A DNA stretch of 64,000 nt, taken from contig NZ_LMGK01000012.1 of the NCBI RefSeq assembly GCF_001427125.1, positions 568,017 to 632,016 of the forward strand. The letters run 5' to 3'. The position numbers were made by a program, and so were the translations under genes. Of the stretch, positions 36,645 to 45,990 are shown in pieces. The notes under the pieces are model-generated. The model saw nothing but the letters and a program-made list of their open reading frames with translations. It did not search any database and was not told the origin of the DNA. Source of the stretch: Pseudomonas sp. Root562. Its GTDB lineage: Bacteria > Pseudomonadota > Gammaproteobacteria > Pseudomonadales > Pseudomonadaceae. Positions within the stretch are counted from its first letter, which is position 1, and each line of letters opens with the position of its first letter.

Positions 36645-37643
36645 ATGAAACTGAAGCGTTTGATGGCGGCAATGACTTTTGTCGCTGCTGGCGTTGCGAC
36701 TGCCAACGCGGTTGCCGCTGTTGACCCTGCTATCCCGAGCTACACCAAGACCACTGGTGTGTCGGGCAACCTGTCCAGCGTCGGCTCCGATACCCTGGCC
36801 AACCTCATGACCCTCTGGGCTGAGAACTACAAGAAAGAATACCCGAACGTAAACATCCAGATTCAGGCCGCCGGTTCGTCTACCGCGCCACCTGCGCTGA
36901 CTGAAGGCACCGCTAACCTGGGCCCGATGAGCCGCAAGATGAAGGATAACGAACTGCAAGCCTTCGAAACCAAATACGGTTACAAGCCAACCGCTATTCC
37001 GGTGGCTGTGGATGCCTTGGCCGTGTTCGTGCACAAGGACAACCCGATCAAAGGCCTGACCATGGCTCAGGTCGATGCCATTTTCTCCTCGACCCGTCTG
37101 TGCGGCGCTAAAAGCGACGTTAAAACCTGGGGTGACCTGGGGGTGACCGGTGACCTGGCCAACAAGCCGGTACAACTGTTCGGCCGCAACTCGGTATCCG
37201 GCACCTACGGCTACTTCAAGGAAGAGGCCCTGTGCAAAGGCGACTTCAAGCCAAACGTCAACGAACAGCCAGGTTCGGCTTCGGTTGTGCAGTCGATCAG
37301 CAGCTCGCTGAACGGCGTTGGTTATTCGGGCATTGGCTACAAGACCGCCAGCGTGAAAACCGTTGCCCTGGCCAAGAAAGATGGCGGTGAATTCATCGAA
37401 GACACCGAAGAAAACGCCCTGAATGGCAAGTACCCGCTTTCGCGCTTCCTGTACGTGTATGTCAACAAGGCCCCGAACAAGCCTCTGGCCCCGCTGGAAG
37501 CCGAGTTCGTGAAGCTGGTTCTGTCCAAACAGGGCCAGGAAGTAGTGGTGAAGGACGGTTACATCCCTCTGCCAGCCAAGGTTGCTGCAAAAGCACTGGC
37601 TGACCTGGGTTTGCAAGAAGGTAGCAGCGTAGCAAAGAAGTAA
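36645..37643 (+). CDS. pstS: Periplasmic phosphate-binding protein
   Basis: A 332-residue phosphate-binding protein with signal peptide ([22 protein letters not shown]). Binding-site segments are [11 protein letters not shown] near residue 45, [25 protein letters not shown] and [18 protein letters not shown]. It captures inorganic phosphate for the PstCAB transporter. A ribosome site AGGAG precedes the ATG. A PHO box lies upstream and pstC, with its own PHO box, lies 254 bp downstream. Confidence 0.96.
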   Translation: MKLKRLMAAMTFVAAGVATANAVAAVDPAIPSYTKTTGVSGNLSSVGSDTLANLMTLWAENYKKEYPNVNIQIQAAGSSTAPPALTEGTANLGPMSRKMKDNELQAFETKYGYKPTAIPVAVDALAVFVHKDNPIKGLTMAQVDAIFSSTRLCGAKSDVKTWGDLGVTGDLANKPVQLFGRNSVSGTYGYFKEEALCKGDFKPNVNEQPGSASVVQSISSSLNGVGYSGIGYKTASVKTVALAKKDGGEFIEDTEENALNGKYPLSRFLYVYVNKAPNKPLAPLEAEFVKLVLSKQGQEVVVKDGYIPLPAKVAAKALADLGLQEGSSVAKK

Positions 37644-37650
37644 AACCCTA

Positions 37651-37672
37651 GGCCCGGGGTTCGCCCCGGACC
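37651..37672 (+). terminator. GC-rich hairpin after pstS
   Basis: GGCCCGGGG-TTCG-CCCCGGACC forms a stable UUCG-capped stem 8 bp after the pstS stop. No T run follows, so it probably stabilises the pstS 3' end or attenuates readthrough instead of fully terminating. Confidence 0.55.
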
Positions 37673-37763
37673 TGTAGGAGCAAGGCTTGCCCGCGATGGC
37701 GTCAGACCATTCAACAAATAGCTGACTGGCAGACTGCAATCGCGAGCAAGCTTTGCTCCTACA
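37671..37763. repeat. REPIN
   Basis: CTGTAGGAGCAAGGCTTGCC faces GCGAGCAAGCTTTGCTCCTAC across about 45 bp in the pstS-pstC gap. Confidence 0.85.
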
Positions 37764-37857
37764 ACGGCTCCAGGGTGGCCATACAGGCGACCCCGGCCCT
37801 CCAAATTTCCGATCCACTGCCAGTTCCCGCTGGCGGCGGATTTGTTGCGTCACTGCA

Positions 37858-37875
37858 CTGTCATCTTTCTGTCAT
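37858..37875 (+). promoter_or_regulatory. Perfect PHO box upstream of pstC
   Basis: CTGTCAT-CTTT-CTGTCAT contains two identical consensus half-sites at the standard 11-bp period. TAGGGT 10 bp downstream (37886-37891) could be the -10 element, placing the transcript start close to the pstC start codon. Confidence 0.88.
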
Positions 37876-37897
37876 ACAGGATCGCTAGGGTGTGCGA

Positions 37898-40180
37898 ATG
37901 AATGATCTGGCCAATTCCAACATGACTACTAATCCCCCCAAGCGAATTGATTTCAATACGCCTGAGTTGCAACGCAAGCGCCGCATTCGCGCGCTTAAAG
38001 ATCGCTTCACGCGCTGGTACGTCCTGATCGGCGGCCTGGCTGTGCTGGCAGCCATCACCCTGATTTTCTTCTTCCTTGCCTACGTCGTTGCGCCCCTGTT
38101 CCAGGGTGCCAGCCTGACGTCCAAGGACGCGATCACGCCGGCCTGGATGCAAGACGCCGGCAAGCCGTTGATGTTTTCCCTGGAAGAGCAGAACCAGGTG
38201 GCCATGCGGGTTTCAGACAAAGGCCAGGCATTGTTCTTCGATATCGACAGTGGCGCCGAACTCAAGCGCGTCGATTTGCCTGTTCCGGCCGGCGCTACCG
38301 TGACCTCCATCGGTAAAGACCAGCCAGGTCATCCGCTGGTGGCGGTAGGTCTGTCCAATGGTCAGGCCCTGGTGTTCCGTCACACGTACAAGGTCAGCTA
38401 TCCGGACGGCAAGAAAACCATCTCGCCAGCCATCGAGTATCCGTATGGCGAAGCGCCGATCGCGGTGAACGAAGCGGGCGGTGTGCTGGAGCACGTCAGC
38501 CTCAACGCGACTGATTCGACCCTGATGCTGGTGGGTTCCACCGGTTCGCAACTCAATGTTTTGTCGCTGACCAGCGAAGAAAACATGATGACCGGTGAAA
38601 TCACCAACGAGCAGACGCGCATCGATTTGCCGCAAATGACCGAGCCGGTGAAGAACATCTTTGTCGACCCGCGTCAGCAGTGGTTATACGTGATTAACGG
38701 TCGTGCCCAGGCCGACGTATTCAGCCTGCGCGACAAGAGCCTGAACGGTCGCTACAAATTGCTGGAAAACGGCGACGCTGAAATCACCGCCAGTACGCAG
38801 CTGGTCGGTGGTATCTCGCTGATTCTTGGCGATTCCAAAGGTGGCCTGGCCCAGTGGTTCATGGCCCGCGACCCGGATGGCGAACAGCGCCTGAAGCAGA
38901 TCCGCACCTTCCAGATGGGCACCACGCCTATCGTTGAAATCACCGCCGAAGAGCGCCGCAAGGGCTTCGTCGCCCTCGACGCCTCCGGCAAGCTCGGCGT
39001 GTTCCACAGCACCGCGCACCGCACCTTGCTGGTTGACCAGGTGGTTGAAGGCGAGGGCCTGTTCGGTCTGTCGCCGCGGGCCAACCGCGTCATCGTGGAA
39101 GCCGGCGGCAAGCTGCAACCGTTGCTGCTCGATAACCCGCACCCGGAAGTGTCGTGGAGCGCGTTGTGGAGCAAGGTCTGGTACGAGAACTACGACGAGC
39201 CTAAATACGTCTGGCAATCGACCGCCGCCAACACTGACTTCGAACCGAAACTGAGCCTGTCGCCGCTGACCTTCGGTACCTTGAAAGCCGCTTTCTACGC
39301 CATGCTGCTGGCAGCGCCGCTGGCCGTCGCCGCCGCAATCTACACCGCGTACTTCATGGCCCCGGGCATGCGCCGCAAGGTCAAGCCGGTGATCGAGCTG
39401 ATGGAAGCGATGCCGACGGTGATCCTCGGTTTCTTCGCCGGTCTGTTCCTCGCACCCTATGTCGAAGGGCACTTGCCGGGCATCTTCAGCCTGTTGATGT
39501 TGCTACCGATCGGCATTCTGGTGGCGGGTTTTGCCTTCAGTCGCCTGCCTGAATCGATCCGCCTGAAAGTCCCGGACGGCTGGGAAAGTGCGCTGTTGAT
39601 CCCGGTGATCCTGTTCGTGGGCTGGCTGTCGTTGTACATGAGTCCGTTCATGGAGAACTGGTTCTTCGGCGGCGACATGCGCATGTGGATCTCCCACGAC
39701 TTAGGGATTACCTACGACCAGCGCAACGCACTGGTGGTCGGCCTGGCCATGGGCTTTGCGGTGATCCCGAACATCTACTCCATCGCTGAAGATGCCGTGT
39801 TCAGTGTGCCGCGTGGCTTGACTCTCGGTTCGTTGGCCCTCGGTGCCACGCCTTGGCAGACCATGACCCGCGTGGTGATCCTCACCGCCAGCCCGGGCAT
39901 CTTCTCGGCACTGATGATCGGCATGGGCCGTGCGGTCGGTGAAACCATGATCGTGCTGATGGCCACCGGTAACACCCCGGTCATGGAAATGAACCTGTTC
40001 GAAGGCCTGCGCACCCTGGCCGCCAACGTCGCGGTGGAAATGCCCGAGTCGGAAGTCGGCGGCAGCCACTACCGCGTGCTGTTCCTTTCGGCGCTGGTGT
40101 TGCTGTTGTTCACCTTCGTCATGAACACCCTCGCGGAACTGATTCGTCAGCGTCTGCGCAAGAAATACTCGTCGCTTTAA
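37898..40180 (+). CDS. pstC: Phosphate ABC transporter permease PstC (long form)
   Basis: A 760-residue permease. One transmembrane helix (about 45-70) precedes a large soluble domain of some 380 residues, and the ABC permease core follows (PMVIELMEAMPTVILG, then SLALGATPWQTMTRVVILTASPGI, the EAA loop). Long PstC proteins with an extra periplasmic domain are normal in pseudomonads. The chosen ATG (MNDLANSN) has AGGG upstream; a GTG two codons earlier is less likely, and MTTNPPK at 37922 is an alternative if the PHO promoter transcript begins at 37898. It forms the membrane channel with PstA. Confidence 0.92.
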   Translation: MNDLANSNMTTNPPKRIDFNTPELQRKRRIRALKDRFTRWYVLIGGLAVLAAITLIFFFLAYVVAPLFQGASLTSKDAITPAWMQDAGKPLMFSLEEQNQVAMRVSDKGQALFFDIDSGAELKRVDLPVPAGATVTSIGKDQPGHPLVAVGLSNGQALVFRHTYKVSYPDGKKTISPAIEYPYGEAPIAVNEAGGVLEHVSLNATDSTLMLVGSTGSQLNVLSLTSEENMMTGEITNEQTRIDLPQMTEPVKNIFVDPRQQWLYVINGRAQADVFSLRDKSLNGRYKLLENGDAEITASTQLVGGISLILGDSKGGLAQWFMARDPDGEQRLKQIRTFQMGTTPIVEITAEERRKGFVALDASGKLGVFHSTAHRTLLVDQVVEGEGLFGLSPRANRVIVEAGGKLQPLLLDNPHPEVSWSALWSKVWYENYDEPKYVWQSTAANTDFEPKLSLSPLTFGTLKAAFYAMLLAAPLAVAAAIYTAYFMAPGMRRKVKPVIELMEAMPTVILGFFAGLFLAPYVEGHLPGIFSLLMLLPIGILVAGFAFSRLPESIRLKVPDGWESALLIPVILFVGWLSLYMSPFMENWFFGGDMRMWISHDLGITYDQRNALVVGLAMGFAVIPNIYSIAEDAVFSVPRGLTLGSLALGATPWQTMTRVVILTASPGIFSALMIGMGRAVGETMIVLMATGNTPVMEMNLFEGLRTLAANVAVEMPESEVGGSHYRVLFLSALVLLLFTFVMNTLAELIRQRLRKKYSSL

Positions 40181-40195
40181 GAAAGGTAGAAGTCT

Positions 40196-41866
40196 GTGAA
40201 ACAGAACTCCCTGAAAGGATGGTTCAAGAGCGGCGCCCCCGGCGTCTGGATCAGCGGTGGCGCGGTGTCCATCGCGGTCATCATGACCATTGGCCTGCTG
40301 GCAGTGATTGCCGTGCGCGGTCTGGGTCACTTCTGGCCGGCGGACCTGGTGCATGCCAGCTACGACGTGCCGGGCCAGGCCAATCACTTGGTGATCGGCG
40401 AAATCGTACAGAAGGAAGAAGTGCCGCGAGCGCGTCTGAAGAGCGCCGGTTTGCCGGTGCCAGACGAAGGCCCCGAATTCATGACCCGCGAGCTGATCAA
40501 GGTCGGCAACCGTGACTTGAATGGCACCGACTTCACCTGGATCGTCGGCGAGTGGCTGACCAACCAGAAGACTCCGGTCGAATTGATGGCGCTGGAGCGC
40601 CGTGAATGGGGCAACTTCTACGGTTACCTGGTCAACGTCAAACAGGATGGCAAGATCATTGCCGAGGGTGAAGCTGCCTGGCCTGAGCTGCAAGCGCGAA
40701 TCAACCGCGTGAATCAGCTGGCCGCGCAACTCAAGACCCTGGAAAAAGTCGACATCGGTGCGATCAACGCCGGTCTGGAACGCATCCGTCTGCACGGCCG
40801 CAAACTGGAACTCGATGGCAAGCTCGACGCCACCGCACAAGCGGACATGGAGTCCGAACGCGCTGAGCTGAACGCCCGTTACCAGGATGTTGAAGCGCGC
40901 CTGAATGATCTGCACGCGCAGTTCAATCGCGACAGCCTCACCGCCCGTGATGCCAACGGCAAGGAAATCGAGATTGGTCTGGGCAAGGTGGTTCACGCTT
41001 ACCAGCCCAATGGCATGGGCACCCTCACCAAGATCGGCTTCTACTTCAGCAAGATCTGGGAATTCCTGAGCGACGATCCGCGTGAAGCGAACACCGAAGG
41101 CGGGATTTTCCCGGCGATCTTCGGCACCGTGATGATGACGTTGATCATGGCGATGATCGTCACCCCGTTCGGCGTGCTGGCGGCGGTGTACCTGCGCGAA
41201 TACGCCAAGCAGAACACCCTGACCCGGGTGATCCGCATCGCGGTGAACAACCTCGCGGGTGTACCGGCCATTGTCTACGGCGTGTTCGGTCTGGGCTTCT
41301 TCGTTTATGTACTGGGTGGCTCGCTCGACCGCTTGTTCTTCCCTGAAGCGTTGCCGGCGCCAACCTTCGGTACGCCGGGTCTGCTTTGGGCTTCGTTGAC
41401 CCTGGCACTGCTGGCGGTGCCGGTGGTGATCGTCGCCACCGAAGAAGGCCTGGCGCGGATTCCTCGCACCGTGCGTGAAGGCTCGTTGGCTCTCGGCGCG
41501 ACCAAGGCTGAAACCTTGTGGAAGATCGTGCTGCCGATGGCCAGCCCGGCGATGATGACCGGCATGATCCTCGCCGTGGCCCGAGCCGCCGGTGAAGTGG
41601 CGCCGCTGATGCTGGTGGGTGTGGTGAAACTGGCGCCGTCGCTTCCGGTGGACGGCAACTACCCGTACCTGCACCTGGACCAGAAGATCATGCACCTGGG
41701 CTTCCACATCTATGACGTCGGCTTCCAGAGCCCGAACGTCGAAGCGGCACGACCACTGGTATACGCCACGGCGTTGTTGCTGGTGCTGGTGATCGCGACG
41801 TTGAACCTGTCGGCCGTCTATATCCGTAACCACCTGCGCGAAAAATACAAAGCGCTGGATAGCTGA
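40196..41866 (+). CDS. pstA: Phosphate ABC transporter permease PstA (long form)
   Basis: A 556-residue permease with a GTG start preceded by AAGG. An N-terminal helix is followed by a charged region with a coiled-coil segment of about 100 residues (RINRVNQLAAQLKTLEKVDIG...), then the permease core with EGLARIPRTVREGSLALGATKAETLWKIVLP as the EAA loop that contacts PstB. It begins 15 bp after pstC. The long hydrophilic insertion matches other Pseudomonas PstA proteins. Confidence 0.94.
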   Translation: MKQNSLKGWFKSGAPGVWISGGAVSIAVIMTIGLLAVIAVRGLGHFWPADLVHASYDVPGQANHLVIGEIVQKEEVPRARLKSAGLPVPDEGPEFMTRELIKVGNRDLNGTDFTWIVGEWLTNQKTPVELMALERREWGNFYGYLVNVKQDGKIIAEGEAAWPELQARINRVNQLAAQLKTLEKVDIGAINAGLERIRLHGRKLELDGKLDATAQADMESERAELNARYQDVEARLNDLHAQFNRDSLTARDANGKEIEIGLGKVVHAYQPNGMGTLTKIGFYFSKIWEFLSDDPREANTEGGIFPAIFGTVMMTLIMAMIVTPFGVLAAVYLREYAKQNTLTRVIRIAVNNLAGVPAIVYGVFGLGFFVYVLGGSLDRLFFPEALPAPTFGTPGLLWASLTLALLAVPVVIVATEEGLARIPRTVREGSLALGATKAETLWKIVLPMASPAMMTGMILAVARAAGEVAPLMLVGVVKLAPSLPVDGNYPYLHLDQKIMHLGFHIYDVGFQSPNVEAARPLVYATALLLVLVIATLNLSAVYIRNHLREKYKALDS

Positions 41867-41879
41867 TTACTGCCGCTCC

Positions 41880-41950
41880 CTGTAGGAGCAAGGCTTGCCC
41901 GCGATGGCGTTTTCGAAATCGCCATCGCCAGCAAGCTGTGCTCCTACAGG
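41880..41950. repeat. REPIN inside the pst operon
   Basis: CTGTAGGAGCAAGGCTTGCC, GATGGCG and the inverse CGCCATCGCCAGCAAGC...GCTCCTACAG form a hairpin in the 156-bp pstA-pstB gap. Its position inside an operon suggests an effect on relative message stability. Confidence 0.85.
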
Positions 41951-42022
41951 GGTGGTGCTACCGCCAGGCTTTATGCCTGCAGCGGCCAATTGAACCGAAT
42001 TTGTTAGCACAGGGAGCCTCCC

Positions 42023-42856
42023 ATGCAGCACGAAGCACATACCCACGGCATCAACATGTCGGCCCTGGGTCGCGACAAACAGAGCCTGAGCCTCGAGCAG
42101 GAAACCGTAGCCATCGAAGTGCCGGGCCTGAGCCTGTTCTACGGCGACAAACAAGCCTTGTTCGACGTCAGCATGAACATCCCGAAACAGCGCGTGACCG
42201 CCTTCATCGGCCCGTCCGGCTGCGGCAAATCCACGCTGCTGCGGACCTTCAACCGCATGAATGACCTGGTCGATGGCTGCCGTGTCGAAGGCGCGATCAA
42301 CCTTTACGGCAACAACATCTACCGCAAGGGCGAAGACGTCGCCGAGCTGCGTCGTCGCGTCGGCATGGTGTTCCAGAAGCCGAATCCGTTCCCGAAAACC
42401 ATCTACGAGAACGTGGTTTACGGCTTGCGTATCCAGGGTATCAACAAGAAGCGCGTACTCGACGAAGCCGTCGAGTGGGCGTTGAAAGGTGCGGCGCTGT
42501 GGGACGAGGTCAAGGACCGCCTGCACGAGTCGGCATTGGGCCTGTCCGGTGGTCAGCAGCAACGTCTGGTCATTGCGCGCACCATCGCCGTGGAGCCGGA
42601 AGTGCTGTTGCTCGACGAACCGTGCTCGGCGCTCGACCCGATCTCGACGCTGAAAGTCGAAGAGCTGATTTACGAACTGAAATCGAAGTTCACCATCGTT
42701 ATCGTCACCCACAACATGCAACAGGCCGCGCGGGTTTCCGACTACACGGCGTTTATGTACATGGGCAAACTGGTGGAATTCGGCGACACCGACACCCTGT
42801 TCACCAATCCGGCGAAGAAGCAGACCGAAGACTACATCACCGGTCGTTACGGCTAG
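42023..42856 (+). CDS. pstB: Phosphate ABC transporter ATPase PstB
   Basis: A 277-residue ATPase. Walker [10 protein letters not shown] (about 75), Q-loop [16 protein letters not shown], signature LSGGQQQRL, Walker [14 protein letters not shown] and the H-loop TH are all intact. It powers phosphate import and takes part in PhoR signalling together with PhoU. AGGGAG lies upstream of the ATG. The first 20 residues ([16 protein letters not shown]) are a short His-containing extension seen in Pseudomonas homologues. Confidence 0.96.
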   Translation: MQHEAHTHGINMSALGRDKQSLSLEQETVAIEVPGLSLFYGDKQALFDVSMNIPKQRVTAFIGPSGCGKSTLLRTFNRMNDLVDGCRVEGAINLYGNNIYRKGEDVAELRRRVGMVFQKPNPFPKTIYENVVYGLRIQGINKKRVLDEAVEWALKGAALWDEVKDRLHESALGLSGGQQQRLVIARTIAVEPEVLLLDEPCSALDPISTLKVEELIYELKSKFTIVIVTHNMQQAARVSDYTAFMYMGKLVEFGDTDTLFTNPAKKQTEDYITGRYG

Positions 42857-42928
42857 CAAGCGGTTGGTTGCTCACTGAACTGACGCTGCGGCCCACCGCA
42901 CCTTACCGGACGCTCCAAGGACGCCAAC

Positions 42929-43690
42929 ATGATTAGTAAAGAAGGCCTTACCCACCACATTTCCGCGCAGTTCAACGCCGAACTGGAGGAAGTACGCAGC
43001 CACCTCCTGGCCATGGGCGGGCTGGTCGAGAAGCAGGTCAACGACGCGGTGACCGCGCTGATCGAGGCCGACTCCGGCCTGGCCCAGCAGGTTCGCGAGA
43101 TCGACGACCAGATCAACCAGATGGAACGCAACATCGACGAAGAATGCCTGCGCATTCTGGCCCGTCGCCAGCCGGCGGCCTCGGACTTGCGCCTGATCAT
43201 CAGCATTTCCAAATCGGTGATCGACCTGGAGCGCATCGGCGACGAAGCGACCAAAATCGCCCGCCGTGCGATTCAGCTGTGCGAAGAAGGTGAAGCGCCG
43301 CGCGGTTATGTCGAGGTTCGTCACATCGGCGACCAAGTGCGCAACATGGTGCGTGATGCGCTGGACGCGTTTGCCCGTTTCGACGCCGACCTGGCGTTGT
43401 CGGTAGCGCAGTACGACAAGATCATCGACCGCGAATACAAGACCGCCCTGCGTGAACTGGCGACCTACATGATGGAAGACCCGCGCTCTATCTCGCGGGT
43501 CTTGAGCATTATCTGGGTGCTGCGTTCGCTGGAGCGGATCGGCGACCACGCGCGCAATATCTCGGAACTGGTGATTTACCTGGTGCGCGGTACCGACGTG
43601 CGTCACCTGGGCCTCAAGCGCATGAAAGAAGAAGTTGAAGGAACAAGCGGTGAAACCGCTAATGTTCCGGGCAAAGCTGACGATAAGTAA
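42929..43690 (+). CDS. phoU: Phosphate signalling regulator PhoU
   Basis: A 253-residue all-helical protein with two PhoU domains, each with the metal-binding E/DxxxD pattern (LERIGDEATKIARRA and LERIGDHARNISELV). It keeps PhoR in its inhibitory state when phosphate is plentiful. It is the last gene of the pst operon and ends at a strong terminator 17 bp downstream. The C-terminal 20 residues (EGTSGETANVPGKADDK) are a disordered tail. Confidence 0.96.
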   Translation: MISKEGLTHHISAQFNAELEEVRSHLLAMGGLVEKQVNDAVTALIEADSGLAQQVREIDDQINQMERNIDEECLRILARRQPAASDLRLIISISKSVIDLERIGDEATKIARRAIQLCEEGEAPRGYVEVRHIGDQVRNMVRDALDAFARFDADLALSVAQYDKIIDREYKTALRELATYMMEDPRSISRVLSIIWVLRSLERIGDHARNISELVIYLVRGTDVRHLGLKRMKEEVEGTSGETANVPGKADDK

Positions 43691-43706
43691 GGTTGCCCAA
43701 GTAAAG

Positions 43707-43735
43707 CGCCCGGCCTTTTGGCCGGGCGTTTTTGT
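43707..43735 (+). terminator. pst-phoU operon terminator
   Basis: CGCCCGGCC-TTTT-GGCCGGGCG followed by TTTTTG is a strong intrinsic terminator just past phoU. Confidence 0.92.
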
Positions 43736-43857
43736 TTGCGGCCGACGAATTCGAAAAGCAGCACCCGCGAACGAAAAGTGCCGGCGTGACTGAAGGTTTT
43801 GGCAATGTGCCATCAGCAAAGCGGTATGCTTGCCGGGATTTTTTAAAGGGGTTATGG

Positions 43858-44781
43858 ATGAGTAAGGTCAGTGTGTTGGTCGTGGACGATGCCTCGTTCA
43901 TTCGTGACCTGGTGAAGAAATGCCTGCGTAACTATTTCCCGGGCATGCGAATCGAAGACGCGGTCAACGGCAAAAAGGCTCAGGCCATGCTGGCGAAGGA
44001 AGCGTTCGACCTGGTCCTGTGCGACTGGGAAATGCCGGAAATGTCCGGCCTGGAACTGCTGACCTGGTGCCGTGAGCAGGACAGCCTCAAAAGCATGCCG
44101 TTCGTGATGGTGACCAGTCGCGGCGACAAAGAGAACGTGGTCCAGGCAATCCAGGCCGGCGTGTCCGGATACGTCAGCAAACCGTTCACCAACGAGCAAC
44201 TGATCACCAAGGTCAAGCAGGCGCTGCACAAGGTCGGCAAGCTCGATGCCTTGATCAACGTTGCAGCGACTAAAACCAGCCCGGCATTCGGCAATGACTC
44301 GCTCAGTGCATTGACTGGCGGCAAACCCGCCGTGGTCGCACCGGCTGCCGTTGCACCCACACCTGCGGCCCCGGCACCGTCGCGGGGTGGCTTGCTCAAC
44401 AGCCCGCCAGTCAAGGCTCCTGTAGCAGCGGCCACCGTGGGTGGAGGACGTGGCCAGGGTCAATTGCGCTTGCCGAACGGCATCCAGCAATGCGTGATCA
44501 AGGCCCTGAGCCTCAAGGAAGCGTTGTTGGTGGTCAAGCGCGCCGAAACCCTGCCGCAAGTCCTCGACAGCGCTGTGCTCGACCTGGAGCAGGGTGACAA
44601 CGCCGAAACGGCGCGTCTCAATGGCTATCTGCATGCCATCGTCGCTCACGAACAGAAGCCCGACAGCGAATGGTTGCAACTGACCTTTCGCTTTGTCGAC
44701 CAGGATGCGCAGAAACTCGACTACATCTCCCGCCTGATTGCCCGTGGCACGGCGCAGAAGCATTTCATTCCCGGCGCTTAA
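43858..44781 (+). CDS. CheY-like response regulator with C-terminal output region
   Basis: A 307-residue protein. The receiver domain (1-125) has the acidic pair VVDDASFIRD, the phospho-acceptor Asp in DLVLCDWEMPEMSG, Thr in VMVTSRGD and Lys in VSKPF. An Ala/Pro-rich linker follows, then a 100-residue C-terminal region of unknown type (QCVIKALSLKEALLVVKRAETLPQVLDSAVLDL). AAAGGGG lies upstream of the ATG. It follows phoU as I recall for PA5364 in P. aeruginosa, but is separated by a terminator; a link to phosphate is not shown. Confidence 0.88.
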   Translation: MSKVSVLVVDDASFIRDLVKKCLRNYFPGMRIEDAVNGKKAQAMLAKEAFDLVLCDWEMPEMSGLELLTWCREQDSLKSMPFVMVTSRGDKENVVQAIQAGVSGYVSKPFTNEQLITKVKQALHKVGKLDALINVAATKTSPAFGNDSLSALTGGKPAVVAPAAVAPTPAAPAPSRGGLLNSPPVKAPVAAATVGGGRGQGQLRLPNGIQQCVIKALSLKEALLVVKRAETLPQVLDSAVLDLEQGDNAETARLNGYLHAIVAHEQKPDSEWLQLTFRFVDQDAQKLDYISRLIARGTAQKHFIPGA

Positions 44782-44802
44782 AACTGCGTCGCCCGTGAGA
44801 TT

Positions 44803-44885
44803 GCCATCGCGAGCAAGTCGAATCGTCGCACCGTCGCTCCCACAGGGACATTGAATACCTTGTGGGAGCGGGCCGCCCGCGATGG
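44803..44885. repeat. Degenerate REP pair
   Basis: GCCATCGCGAGCAAGTC...GTCGCTCCCACAGG and TGTGGGAGCGGGCCGCCCGCGATGG form an inverted pair with diverged arms after the response regulator gene. Confidence 0.65.
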
Positions 44886-45004
44886 GGCCAGAACTGTCAC
44901 TGCTCATCCTCCCGTAACATCCTTTTCGAAACATCTGTCGACCACGCGGGTCAATTCCGGCTGCTAGGCTCAATCCCAAGCCTTACTCGACAGAACTCCT
45001 TCCC

Positions 45005-45925
45005 ATGTTCGCGCGCCTGTTGTTTCTTTGTGGTTTGTCCATGGCCTGCGCTTCATCAATGGCCATGACTATCTACAAGTCCACCGATGCCAATGGCGTG
45101 GTCTCTTACAGCGATCGCCCCACGAAAGGCTCAAAGGTATTCGTTTTTCGAGATCGTATGGTCGAGCGCCTGGAGCGTCAGGTGTACTACGTGATCATGA
45201 AAAAGGATGGCGTGGACAGCGTGTATGTGCGCAATGACCTGTATGCACCGGTGGAGATCGAATTGAGTTTTGCCGGCGTGAAGAACGTCAGCGGAATTCC
45301 AGGTCGATCGATCCGCCGAGTCATTCCACTGCGCACCAGCGTTCGCCTGGCGCAGCTCACGGCGATCCGGGCCGGGAAGCCACTCGCCTATGTCCCCAAG
45401 CTCAAATATTCGCTCGGTGACCCGACAGGCACCGCTGTGGGCTATCGGTATCCCTTGCCTTGGCGTGGCGGTCCGTTCCGGATCAGTCAGGGCGCCAACG
45501 GCCCCTACAGCCACTTCGGCCCTAAAAGCCGCTACGCCATCGACATTGCCATGCCGGAGGGCACGCCGATCATCGCCGCACGGGGCGGGGTGGTGGTGAA
45601 AACCGAGAATGGCCAGAGCGGGCGTGGCACTGATGCTTCCGGCAATTTCGTGCGGGTGCTGCACGATGACGGGACCATGGGTGTGTACCTGCACCTCAAG
45701 CAAGGCTCGGTCAGGGTACGAGAGGGGCAGAAGGTGGCGGTAGGCAGTGCACTGGCCCTGTCGGGCAACACCGGCAACAGCACCGGGCCACATTTGCACT
45801 TCGTGGTGCAGCGCAATACCGGGATGGGGCTGGTGTCGATTCCGTACCGGTTCAATCAACCGGTGGGGGCGATGCCCAACTTTGCGTTGGGCAGTAGGAG
45901 CCGGCTTGCTGGCGATGAACGATAA
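45005..45925 (+). CDS. M23-family metallopeptidase with DUF4124-like N-terminus
   Basis: A 306-residue exported protein. The signal peptide ends near CASSMA; next comes a DUF4124-type segment (TIYKSTDANGVVSYSDRPT). The peptidase M23 (LytM) domain at about 150-285 has HFGPKSRYAIDIAMPEGTPIIAARGG and GNSTGPHLHFVVQ, with the HLH zinc motif intact. It should cleave peptidoglycan cross-links or activate an amidase. The last ten residues (SRSRLAGDER) are encoded by the left arm of a REPIN, so the gene's natural end has been replaced or extended. Confidence 0.88.
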   Translation: MFARLLFLCGLSMACASSMAMTIYKSTDANGVVSYSDRPTKGSKVFVFRDRMVERLERQVYYVIMKKDGVDSVYVRNDLYAPVEIELSFAGVKNVSGIPGRSIRRVIPLRTSVRLAQLTAIRAGKPLAYVPKLKYSLGDPTGTAVGYRYPLPWRGGPFRISQGANGPYSHFGPKSRYAIDIAMPEGTPIIAARGGVVVKTENGQSGRGTDASGNFVRVLHDDGTMGVYLHLKQGSVRVREGQKVAVGSALALSGNTGNSTGPHLHFVVQRNTGMGLVSIPYRFNQPVGAMPNFALGSRSRLAGDER

Positions 45926-45981
45926 CGCGGTATCACAGGGGCACCGCGGCGTACCCATCGCCAGCAAGCCGGCTCCTACAG
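45893..45981. repeat. REPIN overlapping the M23 gene 3' end
   Basis: AGTAGGAGCCGGCTTGCTGGCGATG at 45893 faces CATCGCCAGCAAGCCGGCTCCTACA ending at 45981. The first 33 bp lie inside the peptidase reading frame and supply its stop codon. Confidence 0.88.
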
Positions 45982-45990
45982 GGGCGTGAC

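Noticed and set aside
39701..41833. 710-residue open frame antisense to pstA and the pstC end
   Set aside because: Shadow of pstA/pstC; His/Arg/Gln-rich with no motif.
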